From Deltaproteobacteria bacterium (lineage in GTDB: Bacteria > Myxococcota_A > UBA796 > GCA-2862545): DNA of 53,200 nt. A program made the position numbers and the translations under genes. Under the pieces are notes generated by a model. That model was not told where the DNA came from and searched no databases. It saw only the letters and a list, made by a program, of their open reading frames with translations. Positions 1 through 12,500 of the stretch are shown piece by piece (within the stretch, counting starts at the first letter, position 1; each line of letters starts with the position of its first letter). The stretch covers positions 1 to 53,200 of the forward strand of contig JAFGVK010000051.1 of NCBI GenBank assembly GCA_016938035.1. Reading direction: 5' to 3'.

Positions 1-464
1 ACCATTTGTTTGAGCAGGTTGCCCGCCGGATGGTCGTCCGTCCGAGCCCCCGCCTTCTATCCGGGGGGGGCGAGGCGTCAAGGGGCGGGGTGTATTTGTG
101 CGGCGTGTCTGCGCCCCCCCACTCCCAGGGCGCGGGGCACCCCGATCCCGAAGGCCCGCCGGCGAGGCTGGATATAGGCCAGGCTTCGGGCTCCGGGGGT
201 CCACCGGAGCGGCGCGGTGGATCTACCGGCCCGAAGACCTCACCTAGGGTGTGGCCCAGCAGGCCGTGCCACCGCCCCGATCGCCGCCCCTGTGACGCGG
301 CAGGGGATGGGGTCCGCCGCTCTGGCACGGTGTGTCGCCGCGTTCACCGGGGCGGGCCAAAGGCACGGTGGGGGCCTCGCCCCAGTTCGAGGCCAGGGCT
401 GGCCGCGCCAAGCCGCTCGCGGCCGGGCGCCTGGGCTTGCTTCGGCGTCCTGGTGCCCCGCCGG
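1..464. other. GC-rich stretch without a recognisable gene
   Basis: I see no reading frame here with a ribosome-binding site, a known domain or a signal peptide. Several frames are open for 70 codons or more on both strands, as expected at this base composition. No terminator with a T-tract is evident downstream of the minus-strand gene that ends at 465. Confidence 0.5.
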
Positions 465-722
465 TCATGGGCGCCTCCTCAGGGCCTCAAGGGGCACCTC
501 CACGTCGGCCAGCGGGCCGGTCGGGCGGGTCCACCGACGCCGGGTACGGAGCCTCAGCTCCACCTCGTCGCCCTCTGCCACCCCCTCGGGGAGCAGCGCC
601 AGCGGCAGCCAGCCATCCGCTCGCTGCTCCCACTCCACCTGCGCCGCGCCGTCGTAGAGCTGGTCCACCACCCCGTGAAGCACCAGCGTAGTCCACAGAA
701 TGCCAATCGCCATCATCATCAC
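465..722 (-). CDS. DUF3006-like small protein, coupled to comM
   Basis: An 85-residue protein of unknown role. The segment 'VVDQLYDGAAQVEW' followed by 'LPEGVAEGDEVELRL' resembles the short DUF3006 family, whose members have a conserved 'LPEGA.EGDVL' turn; that family has no firm function. A short hydrophobic N-terminus (MMMMAIGILWTTLVL) precedes it and may be a weak membrane anchor. The start is in an ATGA overlap with the comM stop, and the last comM codons supply the ribosome-binding site GAGGAGGTG, so translation is probably coupled. Four consecutive ATG codons make the exact start uncertain; the second or third has better spacing. The family call is by eye and moderate, but the gene itself is well supported by the coupling. 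Confidence 0.55.
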   Translation of the reverse strand: MMMMAIGILWTTLVLHGVVDQLYDGAAQVEWEQRADGWLPLALLPEGVAEGDEVELRLRTRRRWTRPTGPLADVEVPLEALRRRP

Positions 723-2212
723 ACCTCCTCGAGCGGCCTGAAGGCCAGCGCCTCTGCGATATGGGGACGCTCCACCACCGGCGTCCCCGCAAGATCTGCG
801 ATGGTCCTGCCCACCTTCATCACCCTGGTCAGGGCCCGCCCCGACAGGCCATACTGCTCACCCGCCTGGACGAGCAACACCCTCGCCTCCGGCACCAGTT
901 GGACGTGAAGCTCCACCTCGGCGGCGCTGAGGCGCCCGTTCGGGACCTTCTGGCCCCTCGCCAGCTGACGTGACCTCGCCTCGGTGACGCGCTGCCGGAC
1001 TTGCTCTGACGACTCCCCCTCCACCGCCGAGAGGAGCTCATCGGGGGCCACCGCACGGAGCTCTACGTGAAGGTCGACCCTGTCCAGGATGGGGCCGGAC
1101 AGGCGGCGGCGGTACCTCGCCACCTCGCCGTCAGTACACTGACACGGGAGATCACTCCCCCGGTTGCCACAGGGGCAGGGGTTGGAGGCCATCACAAGGG
1201 TGAAGGCCGCGGGATAGGTCACCGCCCCCCGCGCCCGCCGGAGACGGACGACCCCCTCCTCCAGCGGCGTCCGAAGCTGCTCCAGGACCACCCGGGAGAA
1301 CTCGGTCGCCTCGTCCAAGAAGAGCACCCCCTGGTGTGCGAGGCTGAGCTCGCCTGGGCGAAGGCTCAGGTCCCCTACCATCCCCGCACCGGTCACCGTG
1401 TGGTGCGGTGCCCGGAACGGACGCGTCCGGACCAGGGGCGCGCCCGGTGGGAGTAGCCGGGCCACGGAGTGGATCCGCGTCACGTCCAGCGCCTCCTCCG
1501 GGGTCAGGCTCGGCAAGATCGTGGGGAGCCGGTGCGCCAGCATGGACTTCCCGCAGCCCGGCCTCCCGGTCATGTGGAGGTGGTGCGCTCCCGCCGCGGC
1601 GATCTCCAGGGCCCGCCGCGCCAGGCCCTGTCCCCTCACCTCTGAGAGGTCCACGGTCGCCGGCCTAGGGAGCGCTTCTTGAGGGGCGGGGGCCAACAGC
1701 TCCAGCTCTCCCCTCATCCAGGCGACCACCTCGGCCAGGCTACCGGCGCCTAGCACCCTCACCCCCGGCACCAGGGCCGCCGCTCTCGCCGCCTCCGTCG
1801 GGAGCACCAGGGTCTTGTCGAGCGCTCGCGCCAGCAGGGCCAGGGCCAGGGCCCCTCTCACGGGGCGCAGCCCTCCTCCAAGGGACAGCTCCCCTACCAC
1901 CAGCAGCTCGTTCAGGCGCCCGACTGGCACCGCGCCATCTGCCGCTAGTATACCGATCGCGACCGGTAGATCGAAGGCGGTCCCGTCCTTGCGGACGTCC
2001 GCAGGCGCGAGGTTCACCACCACCCGCTTGCGGGGGAAGGTGAGGTCCGCGCTCTGGATCGCCGAGCGCACCCGCTCCGCCGCCTCCTTCACCGCCCCGT
2101 GGGCGAGCCCGACCACGCTCACCGCGGGGAGGCGCCTGAGCAGGTCCACCTCCACCTCGATGGGGATCGCGTCCACCCCCTCCAGGGCACCACTGACAAC
2201 CTTGACCGCCAT
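719..2212 (-). CDS. comM: YifB/ComM family Mg-chelatase-like AAA+ ATPase
   Basis: A 497-residue protein of the ComM/YifB family. These AAA+ helicases support natural transformation by extending heteroduplex during branch migration, although many non-competent bacteria also carry one. The N-terminal ChlI-like domain (about 1-170) has the typical 'VVGLAHGAVKEAAERVRSAI' and 'NLAPADVRKDG' stretches. Walker A is 'GRPGCGKS' at about 216-223 and Walker B is 'VLFLDEA' near 296-302. A cysteine-rich turn 'NPCPCGN' follows, as in the family. I chose the internal ATG at 2212 because the homologous region starts there and it is preceded by GAAGAGGTGAAC. The upstream 29-residue extension from 2299 has no family counterpart. 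A DUF3006-like ORF overlaps the 3' end. Confidence 0.92.
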   Translation of the reverse strand: MAVKVVSGALEGVDAIPIEVEVDLLRRLPAVSVVGLAHGAVKEAAERVRSAIQSADLTFPRKRVVVNLAPADVRKDGTAFDLPVAIGILAADGAVPVGRLNELLVVGELSLGGGLRPVRGALALALLARALDKTLVLPTEAARAAALVPGVRVLGAGSLAEVVAWMRGELELLAPAPQEALPRPATVDLSEVRGQGLARRALEIAAAGAHHLHMTGRPGCGKSMLAHRLPTILPSLTPEEALDVTRIHSVARLLPPGAPLVRTRPFRAPHHTVTGAGMVGDLSLRPGELSLAHQGVLFLDEATEFSRVVLEQLRTPLEEGVVRLRRARGAVTYPAAFTLVMASNPCPCGNRGSDLPCQCTDGEVARYRRRLSGPILDRVDLHVELRAVAPDELLSAVEGESSEQVRQRVTEARSRQLARGQKVPNGRLSAAEVELHVQLVPEARVLLVQAGEQYGLSGRALTRVMKVGRTIADLAGTPVVERPHIAEALAFRPLEEV

Positions 2213-3146
2213 GTTCACCTCTTCGCCAGAGGGAAAGCAAGGAGCAGGCCAGGGCGACATCACGTTCAAAACACCCATACCAGCCACCCGGGCTGACACC
2301 CTTGACAGCGACGATCGTCAGCACCCTCTATACTCCGCGAATAACCGCTGGTATGGACTGACAGGGCGCGCCGACGGCTCCGCCAGCGACGGGCCAACCT
2401 CACCCCCGTGCGGGAGGGTGCGGGCCCGGAGAGCAGCCCGCTGGAGAAGAGGGGCCACCACCACCAGCCACACGGTCGCGGCATGCCGAGCCCGGCCCTG
2501 CCCGGGTCCCCTCCCCCGGGCCCAGCGAGGTCGCCCGGACGAGCCGCGAGACACAGGCGCCTCGCTCCAACAGACCACTCCGACGCACCCTGCTCGCCGG
2601 ACGCCGACAGGCCGCAGGTCCGGCTGTGCCTACCCTCGCAGCGTGTCAGCCAAGGGGAGCCCGCGACCGGGGCCGCAGGTCCCCGCTCTCCCGCCCGACA
2701 CCTCAGGCAGAAACTCCGGTCCGAGCACACCATGTCGTGGAACCACCGGATCGCCCGGGGCTTGGCATTTCCCAGCGCTTGGTGAGGCGGGCGAGGCCTG
2801 GGCCGTTCGTTCGCGTTGCTGCCCTGCCTCGACGCTCCTCGGGCGCGGCTCGGGCGGCAAGGGGCTGCTGAGCCCGAGCCGACCGTCGTGATTTCTGAAG
2901 GGTCGTTCATAGCGACGGACTTGTCATGCGAATCGACGGTTACAGCGAGCAAGTGGCGACCGCATCGTCCGGAGGCCCCGTCAGGCGCGCGCCGATCCAC
3001 GGGTGCCGGCCCTCCCCACCGGCACAGCGCAGACGCGTCCACCGGTTGAGGGGCACGCGCCATCACCTCCGCCTCGGCCCAACCGGGCGCTGCCCGAGCG
3101 GCGGGACAGCCGTAGACCCGCCACCCGCCTGCACAGGAGCGACCCC
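2213..3146. other. 934-base gap without a supported gene
   Basis: It lies between comM and the helicase gene, both on the minus strand. Open frames on both strands (the longest 266 codons, overlapping the comM start) show no domain, biased composition and no good ribosome-binding site. I see no tRNA or strong terminator. It presumably holds the comM promoter and the 3' end of the helicase transcript. Confidence 0.4.
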
Positions 3147-6100
3147 CTAACGCCTGCGCTGCGGGGGCCGCCGCACCCCCCCCGAGGGCTGGCCACGCCC
3201 CGGCCGGGGTCTCCGCACCTCAGGAGGGGGAGGCGCAGCGCGGAGCACTGAGGGCTCGTGCCAGGGCTGCTGATCATCTACCGGCAGTCGCTGCCGGGTC
3301 AGCCGCTCGATCGCCCTCAGGTACTCCGCCTCGGTCTCGTCACAGAAGGAGATCGCCTGCCCCTCCGCTCCGGCCCTAGCGGTGCGCCCGATCCGGTGCA
3401 CATAGGTCTCTGCAGGGTGCGGAAGGTCAAAGTTGATGACGTGGGTGATCCCGTCGACGTCGATCCCGCGCGCCGCCACATCGGTGGCGACGAGGACCCG
3501 CAGGGAGCCGTCCTTGAAGCCGTCAAGGGCCTTCGTTCGGGCACCCTGTGACTTGTTGCCGTGGATGGCCGCCGCGCCGATCCCAGCGCCGTCCAGGTGC
3601 TTCACCACGCGGTTGGCGCCGTGCTTGGTCCTGGTGAAGACCAGGGCGCGACCGATGTCGTTGTGAGTCAGCAGGTGCGACAGCAGGGAGCGCTTGTGCG
3701 CCTGCGGCACGAGCATCACCGTCTGGCCGATCCGCTCCACTGGGGTGGACTCAGGCGTGACCTCCACCCTCAGCGGGCGGCGCAGCAGCGTCCCAGCCAG
3801 CTGAGCGATCCCGGCGGGCATGGTGGCTGAGAACAGCAGGTTCTGCCGCTTCTCTGGCAACAGCGCGATCAGCTTGCGAATGTCGTGGATGAACCCCATG
3901 TCGAGCATCCGGTCGGCCTCGTCGAGGACGAGGAACTCCACATGCGACAGGTTCACGTGCCCCTGGTTGTGAAGATCCAGCAGGCGCCCAGGGGTCGCGA
4001 CGAGGATGTCCACCCCCGACCGCAGCGCGTCCACCTGGGGCCCCTGCCCGACCCCACCGAAGATCACTGTGGTGCGCATGTCGAGGTGCGCGCCGTAGGC
4101 CTGGAAGCGCTCACCGATCTGAGCGGCCAGCTCTCTGGTGGGGCTGGTCACCAGGGCGCGGACCCTGCGGGGCCCCGGCCGCTTGCTCTCCCACAGGAGC
4201 TGAAGTACCGGGAGCGAGAAGGCCGCGGTCTTTCCTGTCCCAGTCTGCGCGATCCCGAGGAGGTCACGCCCCTCAAAGAGCGCCGGGATGGCCTCCGCCT
4301 GGATGGGGGTAGGGGTGGTGTAGCCCTCGTCCTCGAGCGCGTCGAGGAGGGGATCGATCAAGTCAAGTTCTGCAAAAGACAGCAAGAAACCTCTGGGGGA
4401 AGACGCTGCGCACCTATGCGGTTCCCAGGCCTACCGCCACAGGGAAGCCGGATCCCCGTCTGCTGGCTCGCAGCCTGGTCCGGCTAGCGAACCCAGAAGT
4501 AGACCGTCTCGGGGTAGGTGGTGCGGCAGGTGACGTCCACGTAGTCGCACTGCTCGCCGGATCCGACGTCCTGCTGCTCCCCCTCGGTGCCGAAATGGTG
4601 CCCGTTCTCCAGAGACCCCAAGCCCGCGTCTGCTTCGCCGATCCCTGTGGCAAAGAAGGAGACAACACCCGAGGTGTCCGCGCCCGCGTCCGTGCGGCCG
4701 ATCACCAGGTAAGAACCGTTGGTCAGGCTCCAGGTGGCGGGCAGGGATCCCCACAGCCCCTCCCCGGTCCAATTGTACCGCCGCGTCCAGTCCACCGCGC
4801 AGGTGTCGAACCAGCTGTTCCCACTCCAGGGGAAGGTGGCGAGGGCGGCGGTGAAATAGGCAGCCGGTGTGGCGCCCCCGAGACAGCCGTCGTTGGTGGC
4901 GATGTAGTCCGAGGGGTAGAGGTTATCGGTGAGCATCAGGTCATCGGCGGACAGATCGCCCCAACCAGCGCCCTTGGCGTCCGCGTTCGTGGCGAGGGTG
5001 GCGGTGTCCCCATAGACCGCGGCGCTGGTCCAGTCGCTCTTGCCCGAGACCCAGTGCTTTCCATCCTGATTGCTGAGCTTGGCCACCAGGGTCCAGCCCC
5101 CCGAGGCGCGGGTCAGATCGCAGCGCACTTGGTAGGCCGCGCCTGATGAGCTCTCCAGCCAGTAGGTCCCATCGCCGGGGTTGGAGGTGCGGGTGGCGAG
5201 GACATCGGCGCAGTCCGAGGCGGGGCACACTGCGCCCTCCCCCAGGACCAAATCGTCGTTGTCCACCGTCCCGTCACAGTCGTTATCCGCCGCGTCGCAG
5301 ATCTCGGTGGCGCCCGGATGAATCCCGGCGCTCAGCGCGTCACAGTCGCCCCCCACGTTGACCCACCCGACCCCCGGCGCGTAGCACTGATGACGCAGGC
5401 TGGAGGTGGAGCCGTAGTGATCGCCATCCTCGTCCTGATACCAGTCCTCCGCGTCCAAGGCGTCCGCCTCGTCGATCACCTCGTCACAGTCGTTGTCCGC
5501 GCCGTCACAGCGCTCCACCCCACCCGGGTGGTTGAGCGCGCTTAGCTCGTCGCAGTCGCCTCCACGCCGCTCCCAGCTGCCACCCGGATCCTCACACAGC
5601 CACCGGACCGTGCTGTCCGCGCCGTAGTGATCGCCGTCTGTGTCTTGATACCAGGCCAGCGCCCCGGCGGCGCCCTCCTCGTCGGTCGCGCCGTCACAGT
5701 TGTTGTCCACCCCATCGCACACCTCGCCCGCACCAGGGTGGTTGCCCGCGCTCAGCTCGTCGCAGTCCCCACCTCTCCCCACCCAGCCAGCGGCTGGGAG
5801 GTAGCACTGGCGAACAGCGCTGGCGTCGGCACCGTACAGATCACCGTCGGAGTCCTGATACCACTCGGTGGCGTCCACGGCGTCCGCCTCGTCCACCGCC
5901 GCGTCGCAGTCGTTGTCGACCCCGTCACAGGACTCATCTGCACCAGGGTGGTTCTCAGCGCTCAGCTCATCACAGTCTCCCCCCTGCGCCACCCACCCAG
6001 CGGCGGGCGCGTAGCACTGGTGCACCTCACTCGCGTCGGCGCCGAAAGAGTCGCCGTCCGTGTCCCGGTACCAGTCCGAAGCGTCCACCGCCTCCGGCTC

Positions 6101-9100
6101 ATCGACCAGCGTGTCGCAGTCGTTATCCGCCCCGTCACAGCGCTCGGTGGCGCCTGGGAAGTTGGCGGCGCTCAGGCCGTCGCAGTCCCCCCCAACGGAG
6201 ACCCAGCTAGCCGCAGGGGCATAACACTGGTGGGTGCGGGTCGCGTCTAGTCCAAACAGATCGCCATCCCCGTCCTCGAACCAGTCCGCCGCGTCGGTGG
6301 CGTCCGGCTCGTCCACCGCGCCATCGCAGTCCGTGTCACGCCCGTCACACCGCTCGTCCGACGCGGGGTTGGCGCCGGGGTCCGCGTCATCGCAGTCGCC
6401 AGGCAGGTGGAGCCACTCGGGTCCCGGCGCCTCACACAGGTGCTGCAGGCTGGTGAGCGCCCCGTAGGCATCGCCGTCGGCGTCTTGATACCAGTCCTTG
6501 GCGTCCACCGCCTCTGGCTCGTCCACCACCCCGTCACAGTCGTTGTCCGCACCATCACAACGCTCGGTTCCGTCCGGGTTGTTGGCAGCACTGCGCTCGT
6601 CACAGTCGCCGGGCGTCTGCACCCAGCCGACCCCCGGAGATTCACAGGCGCGCCGCAGCGTGGACTCTGGGCCGAAGCGATCTCCGTCCAGGTCCTCATA
6701 CCAGCGGCCTGCGTCGATCGCGCCGTCCTCGTCCGCCTCCCCGTCGCAGTCGTTGTCCACCCCATCGCACACCTCGTCCGCGCCGGGGTTGATCGCCGGG
6801 TGCTCCTCGTCACAGTCCCCTCCCCCCGCGACCCAGCCCGCCCCAGGGGGCGCGCAGGACCGGTGCAGCGTATCGGTGGGGCCGTACAGATCCCCGTCAA
6901 GGTCCTCAAACCACGCCGGCGCTCCCCGCGCGCCGTCCTCGTCGACCGCGCCGTCACAATTGTTGTCCACCCCGTCGCACACCTCGTCCGCGCCGGGGTT
7001 GACCGCTCCCTCACCCTCATCGCAGTCCCCGCCCACAGGGACCCACCCGGTGCCCGGAGAGCGGCAGGACACGTGGGAACGGGAACCAAAGCTGTCACCA
7101 TCGAGATCCTGATACCAGGTCGGGGCGTCCACCGCGGAGGCCTCATCCACCGTGCCGTTGCAGTCGTTGTCCGCCCAATCGCACACCTCATCCGCGCCGG
7201 GATGCACCGAGGCTAGGCCGTCATCGCAGTCGTCGCCCTTGGCAGAGGTGCCCTCCGGAGCAGCGCAGGCGTACTCCCACAGGTCCGGGGCCCCGTGTCC
7301 GTCGCCGTCCATGTCGACGAACCACTGCGCGGGATCCACAGGATCCTCGTCCACGGCCCCGTCGCAGTCGTTGTCCAGGCCATCGCACAGCTCATCAGCG
7401 TCCGGGTGAACCGCGGGATCGGCGTCGTCACAGTCGATAGCCCAGTCGAAGAAGCCCTCCGGGGCCGTGCACGCCACGGCGACCTGCCCATCACCCGGCG
7501 CACCATCACCGTCTCCATCGCCAAACCACGTCGGCGCGTCCACCGCCTCCTCGTCGATTTCACCATCACAGTCGTCGTCCGCCCCATCGCAGCGCTCCTC
7601 CGCGCCTGGATAGGCGGTCGCGTCGCTGTCGTCACAGTCGAGCGCCTCCGCCGAGAAGCCGTCCGGCGCAACACACGCGACCAAGACGAGCCGCTCTCCA
7701 GGGACCCCATCGCCATCGCCGTCGCCATACCAGCGGCGCGCATCTACCGCGTCCTCGTCGACATCACCGTCGCAGTCGTCGTCGACCTCGTTGCAGCGCT
7801 CATCTGCACCTGGATAGCGCGCGGCGTCCTGGTCATCGCAGTCCTCACAGCCCGGGATGCCATCGCCGTCACCGTCCTCACCGGGCGCGCTGCCGTCGCA
7901 GTTGTAGTCCGCCGGATCTGAGCAGTCCCCCTCTGGGGCCCCGGGATGAAACGCGGCGTCCGCATCGTCACAGTCGCCACCGACCAGCACCGCCCCTGAC
8001 GGCGGCACACAGGCGAGCACCTCATCCCCTCCGAAGCCGTCTCCGTCCTCGTCCAGAAAATACACGTCCCCGTCCGAGGGATCCTCGTCCACCTCGGCAT
8101 CGCAGTCGTCGTCTCGACCGTTACAGACCTCCTCGGCGTCGGGGTGGACCGATGCGTCGCTATCGTCACAGTCCACCTGAGACGAATAGCCATCCTGATC
8201 CGCATCCTCCGCCGTCTTCAGTCGACAACCGGCGAGTGCAACGCTGAGAAACAGCGGCGTCCAGCGAGCGATCATGGGCTCTCCCGAGGAGGAGGAGGAG
8301 GGGAACAGGGCGACCTATAGAGTCTAACGATTCACCAGCCAGTCTGCCGCCCCACGGGACGGAGGCCGCCCGCCGACGCCCACACACACCCTCCGGAGCC
8401 ACGCCACACCCCCCTGGCTACCGGACGGGACGAAGGCAGCGTCAGGCCGAGAGGGAGCGGCCCCCGGGGCGTCCCACCAGGCTGTGGCCCCTCGGTGTCC
8501 CTCGGGGCCACAGACAGCAGCGAGGGCCGCACCACCCCACGAGCTTCCCCAAGGCGCGATCCTCGCGGTGCCAGACGCCCCCGGGCCCAGCGCACCGAGC
8601 GTCCAACGGGGGTCGCCCGCACACCTCCGGTTCCAGGCCCTCGGGCCCCAGGCCCCAAATAGAGGGAGCCCCGCGGCAGACGCCGCGGGGCTCCAGAGGC
8701 GAACCCGGGTCGACTACTCGTCGATCAGGGCGCCGCCATCCCACTGGCCGATGCTGAACACGACGAACTCAGCAGGCTTGACCGGGGAGATACCGATCTG
8801 CACGTTGACCTGCCCAGCGTCGATGAGGAAGCGGGGGTTGGTCTCCGCGTCGCACTTGACGTAGAACGCCTCCTCGGGGGTAGCGCCGAAGAGCGCGCCG
8901 GAGCGCCAGACCCGCATGAGATAGGCGCGGACGTCGCGGGTCAGCTTCTTCCAGAGGGTGTGATCGTTGGGCTCGAACACGGCCCACTGGGAGCCCAGCA
9001 TGATCGACTGCTCGATCATGATGAACAGACGGCGGACGTTGATGTACTTCCAAGACGGATCGGACTTGGTGGCCAGGGTGCGGGCACCCCAGATGCGGAT

Positions 9101-9470
9101 GCCCCGGTCCTTGAAGATACGGATCACGTTGATACCGCGATCGTTGTACTGGCCCTGCTCGATCCGGTTGATGTTCTGGGACAGGCCGGTGATGCCCATC
9201 AGGATCTCGTTCGCGGGCGCCTTGTGGACACCGCGATCGGTGTCAACGCGGGCGAACACACCAGCGACGTGCCCGGAGGGCGGAACGAACAGCTCGTTCT
9301 TCTCGGTCTTGATGAGCTTGCGGCGGAGGGGCCCGCTGATGTTCATCTGCTGGTTGCCTGCGTACCAAGAGGGCTTGGTGACGCGAACCCAGGGCACGTA
9401 CATCGCGCCGTAGCCCTTGTCGGAGGCGGGGATGTCCATGTCGCCGGTGGAGAGGATCGGCCCGTCGAGA

Positions 9471-9503
<33 letters not shown>

Positions 9504-12500
9504 TCGAGCATCTCGCGCTGCTGGTTGAAGGTGGTGCCGGGCGCCACGTGCAGCGACATGTCGTCGACATCATCGAAAGCGTAGAGGCCGAGCTTGTCCG
9601 CCTGGTTCTCGCGGATGGAGACGTCGAGGTCCTGCACACCCATGAGATAGACGTAGGCCTTGCCGCCGCCGTTGTCGTAGAAGCCGTTGACGCCAGCCAC
9701 GAAGCCGAAGACTGAGGGCTGGGACAGCCAGGAGCGGAACTCGTTCTTCAGGGTGTCATCCGAGGCGAGCGCCTCGAACACCGCGTCGGCCGCCTCATCA
9801 GGGTCCTCGATGTCCTGACCGACCAGGTCCTCGATGGAGCGGGTCTCGACCAGGTACTGCGCGAAGTAGCTCTGGAGCCAGCGGAAGAACTCGGACTTGT
9901 TGGTGACCGCAAACGGCGCGACCGAGTACTCGGACAGCATCGCGGTGCCCTTGGCGGCCTGGAAGTCGAAGCCATACACCTCAAGGAGGTCCTTGGCGGT
10001 CTTGGGCTTGGGCTTGTCGATCGCGAAGGTGGTGTGAATCGTGTTGAGGAGGTCCTCGATGGCCGCCTCGTCATCGGTGATGACCTTGCCCTGCGCGTCG
10101 AGGACGTTCTCTGCGACCTGCACCGACTCCTTGCCGATGGTGATCTTGGTCATGCCCGCGGAGCCCTTGCCGATCATCGGCTTGTGGCCGTTGAGCTCGA
10201 GCAGCGACTTGACATTGCGGACGGCGGTCTTCTTGAGGTTGAAGGCCTGAGTCAGCGCGGTGACAGCCTCGTCAGAGGCGTTGGCGGACACGTTGCCCTT
10301 GGTGTCCACGAGCTGCGGGATCACCTTGCCCGTGACGGTGCGAGTGCCGTCGTTCGCGGCGATCGACACGGCGTCAGTCGGGGGCTCGAACAGGAACATG
10401 CCGAGGAAGCCGGGAACGGAGGTAGAAACCGACGCGATCGGCTTGGGGCCGGAGTCAACTTCACGAACGTATACGCCTGGAGTGTGGTATTCCATCGCTA
10501 CTCAGTCCTCGCTTGGGTTGTCGTCCTCGATGGGACGAATGTTCCGACCTTCGGGGCCGGGAACGGTCTTCTTGACAGGCCGGGCCGGGGCACGACCGAG
10601 ACGTCCATTGGATCGAGCATGAGGTGGCAAAGGCTCCTCTGAACTCTCCAACGGCAGGGCACGAACCAACGTTCCAGCAGGAGCGCTGATCAGTGATCCC
10701 TCCATAGCACAACGCGCTTTATAAGTGACATAAGGCCGAAAGGGGGCCTCGTGGATCGTATAGAAGTTGATCGCGTCACCGATCGTCAGATCATCCGTGA
10801 GGCTCACCGCGATCTTCTCCATGATGAGCTCGTCGCCGTCGGCGTCGATGTCCCATGGTCTGCCGAGTGAGTCGATCTCCCGTCCGTCTGGCAACTGGTA
10901 ACGTCTGGGACGATACACCAGATGCGTGGCTTCGTGAAGCCTCAACATCAACCAACCGAGAAGTCTCTCAGCGTCCGAGCGGAATTTCGCGTGAACAGCG
11001 AGCAGATAGGACAGCTCGAGGTAGATCGGCGCGCGCTCGTAGTAGATCTCTTCATCACCGGTCTCGGGGTGCGTGACCGAGAACCTCGCGGGGCGCCAGC
11101 GCTTGGTGTTCTGCAGCGTCTGGTTCTGGCCCACCCGGTACATGTACAGGTAGATGACCTCTTCCCGGTCCTTCGGGACGAAGGAGAGGTCCTCCTCGAT
11201 CCTAGGTGGTGGTGAGTCAGAGACCCAGCCGTCGAGGATGAAGCGGTGCATCGCCTCGGTGACCTCACCGATGATGCCAGGGCCCTGCATCGGGCCGCGC
11301 TCAAAGCCCTCCGGGAGGGTGCGCGTCACGTACATCAGCGGCGCCCTCCTAGCCACAGCTCTACCGAGGGCACAGCCTCACGCGCCTGAGGTCTGCGCGA
11401 CACGCCGCGCAGCGGGTTCCCCTCGGTGACCGCGCCCCGCGCCTGCTTGGCCTGGGCGCTGGCGCCCACCAAGCGCGCGCGGGAGAGGTCCGACCAAGGT
11501 ACCGCCGGGCGCCCCTCCCCCTTCGTGGGGGGAGCGGCGTCCAACTCCGCCGGACTCTTGATCACGCGAATGAGCTGTGGCGCGTAGGGGTTTGGCTCAC
11601 CGATGTGCCTAGCGCGGCGGGTCTTCCGCTCCGAGAGGTGGATGGTCTCTCCCCCCCGCACCTTGTAGACCGGCTCGTCGCGGAGGCGCTGGTCAAGACG
11701 CACCACCACCGATCCCGGCTGCTGGATGGTGTCTCCAGCGGCCCAGCGATCAAGGCGAGTAGTGGGGTCGAAGATCGGCATAGAACAACTCCGCGATGCC
11801 AGATGTTGCCGAAAACGGTTGCCCAAATCAATCCCGAACTCAATTTTATTTCTCCGTCGCCGGCGGGCGAGTGGGGCAGCCACCGCGTGCTATGATGGCT
11901 CCATGCGTGAATCCCGCGACAAGAACCGCGCCGTCCATCAGTCCGCCTCCAAAGAGCCCATCCCGGTGGCCCAGGAGACCAGGGCGAAGGACGCCCAGTC
12001 GACCAAGCTCCAGAAGATCGCCCGGTCCGTTGGCAACAACGAGGTGCAGCAGCGGCTCGCCCAGGGCAACGCCTCGCGAGAGGAGCTGTTCGACTTCATC
12101 GTGCAGCGCCTCTACGCCATCCGCTCCGTTCAGCTCCGCGAGCTCGACCTGTTGGGGAACCAGCGCAAGTGGTGGAAAGAGGTCTCCCTCACCGACCGCG
12201 ACCAGGTCGCGAAGCCGGAGCCTACGCGGTGGCACGAGACGGCCCGCTTGTACCAGCGGGCGGGCGAACAGCTCGCACGTGGCGCGATCGGTCAAGGAGC
12301 CAAGCTCGTGAAGGACGCGATGGACGTGGAGGATCGGACCTTTCAGCAGCTCACCAGCCTGGTCCAGGTGGAGGAGACCGAGCGCAGAGGCGGGAGCCCA
12401 GAGGCGCTGGAGTCTGTGGGGGCCCACGACGCAGGGGGCGCGGTGGCGATGCCGGGGGAGATGGGCGTCGCGTGGGATATCCTCTACACCGTCTCGGAGA